Of a stretch of 29,095 nucleotides of DNA, positions 1-8,049 are shown one piece after another (the stretch's first letter is position 1; each line of letters begins with the position of its first letter). The notes under the pieces are model-generated. The model was given only the letters and a program-made list of their open reading frames with translations. It was not told where the DNA came from and searched no databases. The stretch is from NCBI GenBank assembly GCA_028290305.1, contig JAQGKC010000173.1, positions 1 to 29,095 on the forward strand, read 5' to 3'. Made by a program: the position numbers and the translations under genes. The DNA is from Bradyrhizobium sp. (GTDB lineage Bacteria > Pseudomonadota > Alphaproteobacteria > Rhizobiales > Xanthobacteraceae).

Positions 1-1053
1 GAGATGCCCTTCCCTGCTGATCCAGGCGATCGAACCGCCGCCGGTGCCGATGGTCTCGATGTCGATCATCGGTATCCGCACCGGAAACGGACCGACCGAT
101 CCGCCATTGGTGACCTGCGGCTTGCCGCCCTCGATCAGGCAAAGGTCGGTCGAGGTGCCGCCGGCATCCAGCGTCACCAGATCCGGAAAACCCGCAATTT
201 CTGCAATGACCGCGCTGCCGAGCGCCCCGGCCGCCGGGCCCGACAGCGCCGTGGTAATCGGCTTGCGCACCACCTGCTCGGCGCTGGCGACGCCGCCGCT
301 CGACTGCATCACCAGAAACGGTTTGTCCTGCAACCCGGCGCCAAGTTCCTGATGCACCCGCTTGAGATAGCGTTCCATATGCGGCTTGACGAAAGCGTCC
401 ACCAGTGTCGTTACCGCGCGTTCGTATTCGCGATATTCAGGAAGCACCACGCAGGACAGTGACAATGTCGCGTCCGGATATTCCTCGGCGACGATTTCGG
501 CGGCGCGGCGCTCATGCGTATCATTTGCGTAGGAATGCAGCAGGCAGATGCCGATGGCGCGGATGCCATGCGCGCGAAAATACCGCGCCGCCTGGCGAAT
601 GCTCGCCTCATCGAGCGAACGCAATTCGTGGCCGCGGAAATCCAGCCGGCCGCCGACCTCGCGGACGAATTGAAGCGGCACGATGCGATCGGGCTTGACC
701 CAGAAATAGGAATTTCCGTAGCCCTCCGGGACCGACTGCCGGGCGATCTCGAGAATGTGCCGGAAGCCGGCATTGACGATCAGGCCGAGCGAATTGATTT
801 CGCCCTGCAGCAGCGCGTTGGTCGCAACCGTTGTTCCATGGGCGAGGCCTGCGACATCGTTGGTGGTAGCGCCGGCGGCGTCGAGAATTTCATTGACGCC
901 GCGCAACAGGCCGACCGCCGGATTAGCCGGCGTGCTCGCAACTTTGGTGACTTGCGTAGCGCCGGAAACGATATCGACCGACACGATGTCGGTGAACGTT
1001 CCGCCGGTATCGATACCGATGCGAAAGCGCGCGGCAGGCGATTGAGATGACAT
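1..1053 (-). CDS. hyuA: Hydantoinase A / 5-oxoprolinase family protein, N-terminal 351 residues (cut by window edge)
   Basis: This is the N-terminal half of an ATP-dependent hydantoinase/oxoprolinase subunit A. The family uses ATP to open hydantoin or 5-oxoproline rings, usually together with a HyuB partner. The actin-like ATP-binding motif GIDTGGTFTD lies at residues 13-22. HGTTVATNALL follows near residue 67, and a second phosphate motif GGTSTDLCL is near residues 298-306. The family is usually about 690-720 residues, so roughly half the gene lies left of position 1. The frame is open to the edge with no stop. I chose the ATG at 1053-1051, with translation MSSQSPAARFRIG. It is the last visible gene of the minus-strand operon, 129 bp downstream of the LysR gene. 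With the CodA-like deaminase upstream it could act on N-methylhydantoin or a related ring, which is inference. The family call is firm; the substrate is unknown. Confidence 0.9.
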   Translation of the reverse strand, partial: MSSQSPAARFRIGIDTGGTFTDIVSVDIVSGATQVTKVASTPANPAVGLLRGVNEILDAAGATTNDVAGLAHGTTVATNALLQGEINSLGLIVNAGFRHILEIARQSVPEGYGNSYFWVKPDRIVPLQFVREVGGRLDFRGHELRSLDEASIRQAARYFRAHGIRAIGICLLHSYANDTHERRAAEIVAEEYPDATLSLSCVVLPEYREYERAVTTLVDAFVKPHMERYLKRVHQELGAGLQDKPFLVMQSSGGVASAEQVVRKPITTALSGPAAGALGSAVIAEIAGFPDLVTLDAGGTSTDLCLIEGGKPQVTNGGSVGPFPVRIPMIDIETIGTGGGSIAWISREGHL

Positions 1054-1182
1054 GCTTCTACCATCCGCTGACAGAAACGAGCGCGTATCAGCCAGCGCCG
1101 TCTCGGGGACGGCAGGATGGTTCGGACGCTTGGTGCAAGTCAAAAGCCGATTATCGATGGCACTATCGGAAAATCCGATCAA

Positions 1183-2076
1183 CTAAGCCTTGAGCATCTC
1201 TCGCAATTTCAGCAACGCGGCTTCCTTGCGTCGCGACAATGGCTCGCGCCGCCGGAACAGGCTGAATGCGACATTGCGTGCCGGCGTTATCGACAGCGCT
1301 TTCAATAATCCCAGAGCGACTTCGTTTTCGGCGCAGGCCCGCGGAACGATGGCAATCCCGCCCCCGGATTGCACAATCATTTTCATGGTCTCGATATTGT
1401 CGACGACCGCAAGAATGTTGGGCCGGATTCCGAGGTTGGTGAACAGCGAGAACACCACCTGGCCATATCCCACCGTCAGTTCGCTCATGATGAAGGGCTC
1501 GGCAAGCAGGCGTCCGATATCGACGGGCTGCTTTGAACGCGCCAGCGCATGCTTCGGATGCGTGATCAAGGCCATCTCGGCGTCGATCAGGCGGTCGAAT
1601 ATCAGTCCGGCCGGCAATCGATCGGGATCCGATTCGATCGCGATGCCTGCGTCGATCTTCTCTTCATGAAGTTCATTGAAGATATTCCTGGTCGGCGCGG
1701 TCACGATGTCCAGCCGCACGCCTGGAAGATCGTTTTTGAGATCGGCAAACATGCGCGGAATGAATATCTGGGCCATGCCCGATCCCATGCCGATCATGAG
1801 CGTATCGGAAAGCGTGCCGCGCAATCTTCGGGCGGTGTCCGACAGACTGAGCAGATCGCCCATCACCCGCTCGGATTCATACAAAAAAGTACTGCCGCGG
1901 TCGGTGGATTCGATGCCGCCCGATGTCCGGCGAAACAGCTCAAAACCAATTTCTTCTTCAAGCAGCTTGACCTGCTCGCTGACGGCGGACTGCGAAATGT
2001 TAAGCCGCTTCGCGGCCTTGGTGAAGCTGCGCTCCTTGGCGACCGAAAGGGCGTAACGCAGTTGCCGGAAATCCAA
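1183..2076 (-). CDS. LysR-type transcriptional regulator
   Basis: A 297-residue LysR-family regulator of normal length. Residues 2-60 form the winged helix-turn-helix (DFRQLRYALSVAKERSFTKAAKRLNISQSAVSEQVKLLEEEIG). Residues from about 90 form the periplasmic-binding-like effector domain. The reading frame begins with TTG at 2076-2074. The preceding gene's stop codon (TAA, 2091-2089) is in the same frame just upstream, so no earlier start is possible. AAAGGG, 8 nt upstream of the TTG, is a reasonable ribosome binding site. Only 12 bp separate it from the amidohydrolase upstream, so it is co-transcribed inside the catabolic operon rather than divergent from it, which is unusual for LysR regulators. 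Its effector is unknown; a catabolic intermediate of the operon is the natural guess. Confidence 0.92.
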   Translation of the reverse strand: MDFRQLRYALSVAKERSFTKAAKRLNISQSAVSEQVKLLEEEIGFELFRRTSGGIESTDRGSTFLYESERVMGDLLSLSDTARRLRGTLSDTLMIGMGSGMAQIFIPRMFADLKNDLPGVRLDIVTAPTRNIFNELHEEKIDAGIAIESDPDRLPAGLIFDRLIDAEMALITHPKHALARSKQPVDIGRLLAEPFIMSELTVGYGQVVFSLFTNLGIRPNILAVVDNIETMKMIVQSGGGIAIVPRACAENEVALGLLKALSITPARNVAFSLFRRREPLSRRKEAALLKLREMLKA

Positions 2077-2088
2077 GTTCGATGCCCT

Positions 2089-3357
2089 TTATGTGACCGA
2101 TGCCCTCGGGATATCGAAGTAACGGCGCATCACCAAGCTGGATTCGGCGATCAGTTTTCCTTTTCGGATTACCCAGCGGCGCGGAGACCTCGTGGCGAAC
2201 GCCTCGCGCGCATCGCGCGCGTCGAGCACGACCAGATCCGCCACGCTGCCGACCGCGACGCGAAAATCCGGAACGCGTAAGGCCTTTGCACCATTGACGG
2301 TTACCATGTCCATCACGGTGAGAATTTCGGCCGGCTGGCTCATATGCGACGCGTGGCACAGCAAAAATGCAATTTCAAGCGGATCGTTCTGGCCGAAGGG
2401 ATAGAAGGTATCGTGCACGCAGTCCTGACCGCAGGCGACGTTGACGCCCGCCGCCAGCAGTTCCTTGACCTGCGTGACGCCGCGACGTTTCGGATAATCG
2501 TCGAGGCGGCCCTGGAGCATCAGGTTGGTAGCGGGATTGGCGATCATATTGACGTTGGCTTCGTGCAAGCGATTGATGACATGATCGGCATAGTCCCTTG
2601 GATAACTCGCCAGCGCGCAGGTGTGGCCCGCGGTGACCCGCCCCTGCCAACCATTGGCGATCGTCAGTTCAGCAACCACTTCCAGGGTCCGCGCCATTGG
2701 ATTGTCGGTCTCATCGACATGCATGTCGATGTCGGCGTCGAACTGCCTGGCGATGTCGAAGACAATCTCGATATGCCGCCGGCTGTCCTCCGGCGATGCC
2801 TCGTTGAAGGGCATGCCACCGACGATATCAACGCCGCGTTTCATTACCTCCCGCATCAGTGCTTCGGTGCCCGGCGATTTGACAATGCCTTCCTGCGGAA
2901 ATGCGACGATCTGGATATCGATCAAGTCGCGAAATCGGTCGCGGGCGCGGATCAGACCTTCGGCCGGCCGCGTGCTGCCGATCGGATCGACATCGACGTG
3001 AGTCCGCAGCCGGGAAATGCCGTTCTCAAGGGCGCGCTCAAGGACGCGCGATGCGCGATCGGCAATTTCCTCCACGGTGTAATTCCGCTTGATCTCCCAT
3101 AAGATCTCGATCGCCTCGGTGAGCGTCCCCGAGACATTGAACGGTGCGCGTTCCGAGATCAGCGCCTTGTCGAGGTGGATGTGCGGCTCGACAAAGCCCG
3201 GCACGGCCATTCGACCCTCCGCATCAAGTATCAGCGTGGGCGCCGACGAGATCGGCACTCGGTCGATATCGACAAAATAACCGTTCGATATGCCCAGATC
3301 GCAAAGATCTTGTGTGCCCCACAAAGCGACGTTCTTGACCAGGATATCCAATGCCAT
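2089..3357 (-). CDS. Cytosine deaminase (CodA)-like amidohydrolase
   Basis: A 422-residue metal-dependent amidohydrolase of the cytosine deaminase branch; E. coli CodA is about 427 residues. Visible family marks are the metal motif HIHLDKA (H59, H61), HVDETDN (CodA has HCDEIDD), GHTCALASY, NLMLQGRxDDYPKRRGVT (very close to CodA's LQGRFDTYPKRRGIT) and GQDCVHDTFYPFG with the conserved metal Asp. The fold therefore hydrolyses a C-N bond on an amino-substituted ring. Members include cytosine deaminase, creatinine deaminase, isopropylammelide hydrolase (AtzC) and isoguanine deaminase, and sequence alone does not separate these. The neighbours (hydantoinase A downstream; DUF1989 proteins and a guanidine riboswitch upstream) favour a cyclic guanidino substrate such as creatinine. 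That is inference. No strong ribosome binding site is seen before the ATG at 3357. It sits 32 bp after the third DUF1989 gene. Confidence 0.85.
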   Translation of the reverse strand: MALDILVKNVALWGTQDLCDLGISNGYFVDIDRVPISSAPTLILDAEGRMAVPGFVEPHIHLDKALISERAPFNVSGTLTEAIEILWEIKRNYTVEEIADRASRVLERALENGISRLRTHVDVDPIGSTRPAEGLIRARDRFRDLIDIQIVAFPQEGIVKSPGTEALMREVMKRGVDIVGGMPFNEASPEDSRRHIEIVFDIARQFDADIDMHVDETDNPMARTLEVVAELTIANGWQGRVTAGHTCALASYPRDYADHVINRLHEANVNMIANPATNLMLQGRLDDYPKRRGVTQVKELLAAGVNVACGQDCVHDTFYPFGQNDPLEIAFLLCHASHMSQPAEILTVMDMVTVNGAKALRVPDFRVAVGSVADLVVLDARDAREAFATRSPRRWVIRKGKLIAESSLVMRRYFDIPRASVT

Positions 3358-3389
3358 CTGACTGAACCGCGGTTAAACCTAAACCTGAT

Positions 3390-4040
3390 CTATGAACGGG
3401 GATCCCATATCGCCACGCGTATTGGGGTCGGATTGAAGCCATTACAGGGATTGTTCACCTGAGGGCAATTGGAGATGACGAACAACACGTCCATATCAGC
3501 GGTGATGTCGACGTAGTTTCTGGGGCCCGAGATGCCATCGACGACCGTAAAGGCTCCGGAGGGATCGATCGGCACGTTCATGAAGAAGTTCAGGTTTGCG
3601 ACGATGTCACGCTTAGTCAATCCGTGCTTCGACAATTCGAGAATGAAATTCTCTCGACAGGCGTGCTGATACTTCGTGGCTTCCCCGAAGCGGACTGCAT
3701 TGCTTTCGCACGAACAGCAGCCTGCCGACGTGTCGTGGCGTCCGCAGGAATCGGCGGTAATGCGTGCCATCACCCGTCCTTTGTTCGAGACCAATTGCGT
3801 TCCGAGTTCGATATAGGCCGATCCCTGAACACGCAGCGTGTCCTGCGAACTGTATCGCTCTGCCGGATCGTCAGCGCAATAGAGCAGCGCGTCAACGGCC
3901 TGTTGCCCCTCGCTATCGATGATCCGCAAAGTTTGCCCCTTGCTCAGCACGCGGGACCAGGGCCGCTCCGCCGGTATGTCGTGGAGGTACACGGCGTCGG
4001 AGATATCTGGAATAGACAACGGAGTTGCGAGACTGGTCAT
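3390..4040 (-). CDS. DUF1989 protein, urea carboxylase-associated type (CgdB-like, Cys-rich site retained)
   Basis: A 216-residue DUF1989 protein. DUF1989 pairs formerly called urea-carboxylase-associated proteins are known to form carboxyguanidine deiminase (CgdAB), which acts after guanidine carboxylase. This copy is the most canonical of the three here. It has GQTLRIIDSEGQQAVDALLY, AERYSSQDTLRVQ, DSCGRHDTSAGCCSCESN (Cys and His clustered as expected for a metal site), NLNFFMNVPIDPSG and ISNCPQVNNPCNGFNPTPIRV. The start is set at ATG 4040-4038 because AAAGGAGAGG lies just upstream. A longer frame from 4082 would overlap the previous gene and lacks such a site. It lies 13 bp after the UAAP1-like paralogue and 32 bp before the CodA-like gene. 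Its substrate here is uncertain because no carboxylase gene is visible. Confidence 0.88.
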   Translation of the reverse strand: MTSLATPLSIPDISDAVYLHDIPAERPWSRVLSKGQTLRIIDSEGQQAVDALLYCADDPAERYSSQDTLRVQGSAYIELGTQLVSNKGRVMARITADSCGRHDTSAGCCSCESNAVRFGEATKYQHACRENFILELSKHGLTKRDIVANLNFFMNVPIDPSGAFTVVDGISGPRNYVDITADMDVLFVISNCPQVNNPCNGFNPTPIRVAIWDPRS

Positions 4041-4053
4041 TGAAGCCTCTCCT

Positions 4054-4872
4054 TTAGGCGTAAAGCCGATCCGTGAATTCAAAGGCGCGGACGATTTCCG
4101 GTGACGTGGTCCTGCAGGGGTCGTCTTGTTCCGGCGGCGGCGCGCGGTGCCTGGTCAACGTGACCGGTCCAGAAGCAGCCGGCCGCGCGGGATCGAGCGG
4201 ATGAGAACAATTCGACAGCACCAGCGCGAGATTCATTTCTGCGCGCAGGTCGACGAAATCGCCCGGCCGTTTCCGCCCCGCACTCCAGAGGAAGCGCCCT
4301 TTTGCATCGAGCGAGACGGGTGCAAAAAATGTGACACACGGTGGTATATCCCTGAGGCCGAGCCCGATCTTGGCCGCAGCCGCCAGGAAATTCTCCTGGG
4401 TATTGCGCGTCGTTGCGCCGAATGCGGAAAGCGTCGAGGCAGGCGTGGAGCCTCCTACCAAAAGGTCATGGGCGCCACTGGTATCCTCGACCAGCGACAG
4501 GAACACGCGTCCCATGTCCGACAGGATGACGCGGCCCTTCGAGATCGCGGCGCTCCATTGGACTTTGACGGTGTCGGCGCAATTGATCCGCTCCGATGGC
4601 TCTTCCTCGCGCCAGCCGATCAGCGAGACGCTGGAGCGACCGGAATCGTCAACGATCCGAAGCGCCTCGCCGCGTCGCAATCGAACCGTTGCGTACCAGC
4701 CGGCAGGGACCTGCTCGCGGCTGATGACTGTCTCCGGCGCGATCGGTGCGCCATCAAGGGCTGTCGCTTCAGGCAGGCCCTTTGGCGTCACTTCCTGTCC
4801 CGCGGCCCGGAGTTCTTCGTAGCGTCGCCGATTGGCCTCGGAAATTTCCTGTTTCGTCTGTGCAGCCATCAT
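4054..4872 (-). CDS. DUF1989 protein, UAAP1 / CgdA-like, metal-site cysteines absent
   Basis: A 272-residue DUF1989 protein resembling urea-amidolyase-associated protein 1. The N-terminal extension (residues 1-50, ISEANRRRYEELRAAGQEV) precedes the domain. Domain marks are RRGEALRIVDDSGRSSVSLIGW, PSERINCADTVKVQW, LSDMGRVFLSLVEDTSGAHD, GDFVDLRAEMNLALVLSNCSHPLDP. Where the CgdB-like neighbour has SCGRHD...CCSC, this copy has TSGAHDLLVGGS, so the putative metal cysteines are missing. That is what one would expect of a partner subunit rather than the catalytic one. It has a longer polar C-terminal tail than the other two. Tandem ATG codons at 4872 and 4869 are preceded by GGAG at good spacing. It overlaps nothing and is the middle of three tandem paralogues. 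The heterodimer role is known for the family; assigning it here is inference. Confidence 0.85.
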   Translation of the reverse strand: MMAAQTKQEISEANRRRYEELRAAGQEVTPKGLPEATALDGAPIAPETVISREQVPAGWYATVRLRRGEALRIVDDSGRSSVSLIGWREEEPSERINCADTVKVQWSAAISKGRVILSDMGRVFLSLVEDTSGAHDLLVGGSTPASTLSAFGATTRNTQENFLAAAAKIGLGLRDIPPCVTFFAPVSLDAKGRFLWSAGRKRPGDFVDLRAEMNLALVLSNCSHPLDPARPAASGPVTLTRHRAPPPEQDDPCRTTSPEIVRAFEFTDRLYA

Positions 4873-4899
4873 GCTTTCACTCCAACCCCCGAACGTTGT

Positions 4900-5502
4900 T
4901 CAACCGACGGTAAAATGCGCCTCGACGGGCTTTCCCGCCTTGCCGTTGATCGGCAGGATATCCTGCGGACACGCGGAAAATGCGATCACCAGATCCATCT
5001 CGGCCCGCAGGCGAACATAGCCTCCAGGCACAGGCCGCGGCGGCGCCGCGAAGCCAAGTGTGCCGTCAGGGGACCAGGGAATATTCATGAACAGATTAAG
5101 AGGGCTTGGCACTTCCGTCGGAGCGAGGCCGAGTTCAGCCATTCCAGCAAAGAGATTATCCGTGCAGTTATCGTGATAGCTCTCCACGCCAAGAAAAGTG
5201 TAGCGGTAGCGGTCGCAGGCTGCGATCAGCGTGTCGTGGATTCCGCCGGAGGTATCTTCGGTCAATGTCAGGATCGGCCGGCGCCTGTTGGTCCGCAGGA
5301 CATCGCCAGGCCTGGGAACCAGATGCAGGCTGTGCGCGCGCGTATGCTCATTCGACATGAATTCGCTGAGGTCTTCGCGGTTGAAAGCCCAGGTATCGAC
5401 CACCTGCTCGCCATGGGTGTTGATGACGGTGACTGTTTGACCGGCTGAAACAAGGGCGGCCTTGCCGCGCCTCGCCGGAATTTCGATTGCGTGATGCGTC
5501 AT
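4900..5502 (-). CDS. DUF1989 protein, stand-alone urea carboxylase-associated type
   Basis: A 200-residue DUF1989 protein, the first of three in transcription order. Marks are IPARRGKAALVSAGQTVTVINTHGEQVVDTWAFN, EFMSNEHTRA, LTEDTSGGIHDTLIAACDRYRY, YHDNCTDNLFAGMAELGL, PSPLNLFMNIPWSPDG and GYVRLRAEMDLVIAFSACPQDILPING. It is distinct from both the CgdA-like and CgdB-like neighbours and keeps a cysteine pattern (AACDRY, NCTDN) of its own. So the three genes are not recent duplicates of each other. ATG 5502-5500 is preceded by GAGG about 8 nt upstream, and the gene starts 9 bp after the RidA stop. This subtype commonly occurs alone near amino-acid or guanidino-compound genes; its reaction is not established as far as I know. 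Confidence 0.85.
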   Translation of the reverse strand: MTHHAIEIPARRGKAALVSAGQTVTVINTHGEQVVDTWAFNREDLSEFMSNEHTRAHSLHLVPRPGDVLRTNRRRPILTLTEDTSGGIHDTLIAACDRYRYTFLGVESYHDNCTDNLFAGMAELGLAPTEVPSPLNLFMNIPWSPDGTLGFAAPPRPVPGGYVRLRAEMDLVIAFSACPQDILPINGKAGKPVEAHFTVG

Positions 5503-5511
5503 GTTAATGCC

Positions 5512-5904
5512 TCACGGTCTGAAGGCGATCATGTCGATCTCGACAATCCCGCCCCGGGCTAGCGCCGTCACGCCCACCGTGGTTCGGGCCGGACGCTTGC
5601 CATCGGAGAAATAGCTCGAGAAGATTTCATTCATCTTCGCGTAGTCGCCGTTGAAGTCGGTCAGGAAAATGCGTACGCAAACGACATTCGCAAATGTAAG
5701 CCCGCACCCTCTGAGCACCCGGGCGAGGTTGTCCATCACCTTGTGCGTCTGGGCCTCGATGCCGGTCGGAATCGGGAGAGAATCGTCATCCGGATCGGTG
5801 GCGAGTTGTCCCGTCACGAAAATGAATGGCCCGGCTTCGACGGCATGGCTGTAGGGCGTGACCGGCTTCGGCGCATCGGGCAAAAGATGAAAGATCGGCT
5901 GCAT
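5512..5904 (-). CDS. RidA family (YjgF/YER057c/UK114) enamine/imine deaminase
   Basis: A 130-residue RidA-family protein. RidA proteins are small trimeric enzymes that hydrolyse reactive enamine/imine intermediates, releasing ammonia. Typical blocks are PYSHAVEAGPFIFVTGQLATDP near residues 16-37, GIEAQTHKVMDNLARVLRGCGLTFANVVCVRIFLTDFNGDYAKMNEIF in the middle, and RPARTTVGVTALARGGIVEIDMIAF at the C terminus, including the conserved Arg (PARTTV) that binds the substrate carboxylate. The start at 5904 (MQPIFHLLPD) gives the normal length. The frame remains open further upstream to 6093, but that would overlap the ABC ATPase gene. It is 22 bp after the ATPase and 9 bp before the first DUF1989 gene. 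Its likely job is clearing an imine formed by one of the operon's deaminating enzymes, which is inference. Confidence 0.92.
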   Translation of the reverse strand: MQPIFHLLPDAPKPVTPYSHAVEAGPFIFVTGQLATDPDDDSLPIPTGIEAQTHKVMDNLARVLRGCGLTFANVVCVRIFLTDFNGDYAKMNEIFSSYFSDGKRPARTTVGVTALARGGIVEIDMIAFRP

Positions 5905-5926
5905 GGTGTACGTCCCTAGGTTGTTC

Positions 5927-6712
5927 TCAGCGCCTGACGGTAGCGGTGTCGCCGGCATAACGCTGGAGAAACTGGCGTGCGCGTTCAGTCTCGGGATTGG
6001 AGAAAAATCGATCCGGCGATCCGGTTTCGACGGCTCGCCCGCGATCGAGAAACAGCACCCGCGTCGCCGCTTCGCGCGCAAATCCCATTTCATGGGTGAC
6101 GATCACCATCGTCATGCCTTCGCGGGCCAGATCCCGCATCACAACCAGTACTTCGCCGACGAGTTCCGGATCGAGTGCGCTGGTGGGTTCGTCGAACAGC
6201 AAAAGATCCGGACGCGTCGCGAGCGCCCGCGCGATGCCGACCCGTTGTTTCTGTCCACCCGACAGCCGCGCCGGAAAGGCATCGCGCTTCTCGCTGAGCC
6301 CGACCTTCGAAAGCAGAGCAAGCGCTTCGTCGCGGACTTCGGCCTTCGGCCGCTTTTGCACCTGGACTGGCGCTTCCATCAGATTTTGTAGCACCGTGAG
6401 GTGGGGCCATAGCGCAAAATGCTGAAATACCATGCCGATGCGCGTTCTGATCCGCGACAGGTCGCGATCGCTCATGACAATGCCGGCGTTATTGATGCCG
6501 ACCCGCTCGCCATTCAGGTAGATTTGCCCGGCGTCAGGCCGCTCGAGCCAATTGATACAGCGCAACAATGTCGACTTGCCCGAGCCCGACGGTCCAAGCA
6601 CGCAGATCGTCTCGCCCTTATCGACCTGGAAGCTGACGTCGGAGAGCACTTCGACATCGCCAAATCGCTTCGACACTCCGGCCACATCGAGAACCTTGTT
6701 GAATTCCGCCAT
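5927..6712 (-). CDS. Polar amino acid-type ABC transporter ATP-binding protein
   Basis: A 261-residue ATPase of the HisP/GlnQ class. It shows Walker A GPSGSGKST near residues 39-47, Q-loop MVFQHFALWPHLTVLQN, signature LSGGQKQRVGIARALA, Walker B LLFDEPTSALDPE and switch His in VIVTHEMGFAREAATRV. It energises the importer formed with the two permeases and binding protein encoded immediately upstream. It begins 9 bp after the second permease gene. The C terminus (ETGSPDRFFSNPETERARQFLQRY) is typical of this class, which transports amino acids, opines and related cationic compounds. The riboswitch upstream suggests that the substrate may be guanidine or a guanidino compound, which would be a different importer type from the NitT/TauT-like systems usually linked to guanidine. 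Confidence 0.95.
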   Translation of the reverse strand: MAEFNKVLDVAGVSKRFGDVEVLSDVSFQVDKGETICVLGPSGSGKSTLLRCINWLERPDAGQIYLNGERVGINNAGIVMSDRDLSRIRTRIGMVFQHFALWPHLTVLQNLMEAPVQVQKRPKAEVRDEALALLSKVGLSEKRDAFPARLSGGQKQRVGIARALATRPDLLLFDEPTSALDPELVGEVLVVMRDLAREGMTMVIVTHEMGFAREAATRVLFLDRGRAVETGSPDRFFSNPETERARQFLQRYAGDTATVRR

Positions 6713-6721
6713 CGCTCGCCC

Positions 6722-7378
6722 CTATCGACGCGCTTCGGCGACGCGGCCGATCGAACTCACCCCGGCCTCGATCACGAGACAGAGGCCCCAATACAGAAAC
6801 ACGGCCGTGATGAAGGCCGCGAATGGAACGTAATGCCGCGACTGGATGGAACTCGCAGCATGCGTGAGTTCCGGAATCGCGATAATGGTCAGGAAGGCGC
6901 TGTCCTTGATGATCTGAATCATCTGATTACCGATCACGGGGCCCGCCGATAGCAGCAGCGGCGGCAGAATGATGCGGCGAAACAGCTTAATCTCCGAAAA
7001 GCCGAAGGCGATGCCGGCCTCGATCGGTTCGCGCGGCTGCACAACCCAGGCGCCGCGCAGAATCTCCGCCATATAAGCGGCATTGTAGATGATCAGCGCT
7101 GCAAGCCCCGAGGTCCAGTTGTCCAGCCTGACGCCGAGTGATGGGAGGCCGTAATAAACGATATAGGCGAACAGCAGAAACGGGACACATCGCATACCAT
7201 CGACAAATGTTCGTGCGGCGCCGGAAACAGCCTGATGTTTCGACATCAGTGCCGGCGTCAGGATGAACCCCAGTAAAAGCGCCGCAATGGCTGATAGCGC
7301 CGATAATATCGTGGTATTGGCGAGCCCGCTCAGAAGCAGCGCGCGTTCGCTCCAGACGATGCCGAAGTCATGGATCAT
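6722..7378 (-). CDS. Polar amino acid-type ABC transporter permease
   Basis: A 218-residue inner-membrane permease of the HisM/GlnP class with about five predicted membrane spans. The hydrophobic runs start near residues 12, 50, 75, 90 and 185. The ATPase-coupling EAA loop is visible as EILRGAWVVQPREPIEAGIAFGFSEIKLFRRIILPPLL. The start codon overlaps the end of the preceding permease gene by 4 nt (positions 7375-7378), a sign of translational coupling. The two permeases are divergent in sequence, so the importer is probably a heterodimer in the membrane. The C terminus (FLYWGLCLVIEAGVSSIGRVAEARR) is normal. Confidence 0.93.
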   Translation of the reverse strand: MIHDFGIVWSERALLLSGLANTTILSALSAIAALLLGFILTPALMSKHQAVSGAARTFVDGMRCVPFLLFAYIVYYGLPSLGVRLDNWTSGLAALIIYNAAYMAEILRGAWVVQPREPIEAGIAFGFSEIKLFRRIILPPLLLSAGPVIGNQMIQIIKDSAFLTIIAIPELTHAASSIQSRHYVPFAAFITAVFLYWGLCLVIEAGVSSIGRVAEARR

Positions 7379-8022
7379 GCGGCAACCTCGGCCGCGACCT
7401 GGCGCCGTTCGATCCAGCGCTGCAGCGACACCAGCGCAAAGACGATCGGCGCGTAGAGCGCCACCGCCACCAGAAATGGCGGCAGCGGCTCGTAGGTTTG
7501 GGCGCCGATCCTTACCGCGGCGCGCGTGATGTCGACGACGCCTACGACCGCGAGGACCGGCGTGACCTTGATGAGCAATGACATTTCATTGACCAGACCG
7601 GGAAGGCTGACGCGCACGATCTGCGGCAAAACGATCCTGCGAAAGCGTTGCCCGGCGCGCATACCGACCGACTGCGCTGCCTCGTATTGGTCCTTTGGAA
7701 AATTCACCAGCGCGGACCGCCAAACCTCACAGTTGAAGGCCGAAGTGTTCATGACCAGCGCGAGGATCGCCGCCGAGATCGGATTGATCGGCACTCCGAT
7801 ATTGGGAAGGGCGAAAAACAGCAGCAATAAAAGCGTGACCAGCGGCGTCGCCCGCAGCACGCTGACGTAAAGCGTCACGATGCGGGCAACGACTGGAATA
7901 TTGGCCCAGCGGAGCAGCGCGAGACCAAGTCCGATCGGCAGCCCGATCAGGATGCCGATAACTGACAGCGTTACCGTCACTATGGCACCCTGAAAGATGG
8001 CTGCGATGTCGCCGCCGCTCAT
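7375..8022 (-). CDS. Polar amino acid-type ABC transporter permease
   Basis: A 215-residue permease of the same class as its downstream partner. The start region carries membrane segments (AIVTVTLSVIGILIGLPIGLGLALL). The conserved EAA loop appears as CEVWRSALVNFPKDQYEAAQSVGMRAGQRFRRIVLPQIVRVSLPGLVNEM. The gene begins 27 bp after the binding-protein stop and overlaps the next permease start by 4 nt. With the binding protein and ATPase it makes a complete four-gene importer. The substrate cannot be read from the sequence. Confidence 0.93.
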   Translation of the reverse strand: MSGGDIAAIFQGAIVTVTLSVIGILIGLPIGLGLALLRWANIPVVARIVTLYVSVLRATPLVTLLLLLFFALPNIGVPINPISAAILALVMNTSAFNCEVWRSALVNFPKDQYEAAQSVGMRAGQRFRRIVLPQIVRVSLPGLVNEMSLLIKVTPVLAVVGVVDITRAAVRIGAQTYEPLPPFLVAVALYAPIVFALVSLQRWIERRQVAAEVAA

Positions 8023-8049
8023 GACAGACCGGTTCCGGCAAACCGGCCG

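Noticed and set aside
1097..1113. GCCGTC-loop-GACGGC hairpin between LysR and hydantoinase A
   Set aside because: Only a 6-bp stem with no T-run in either direction; too weak to call a terminator.
3365..3374. AACCGCGGTT palindrome before the CodA-like gene
   Set aside because: A 10-bp palindrome is expected by chance at this scale and no regulator can be linked to it.
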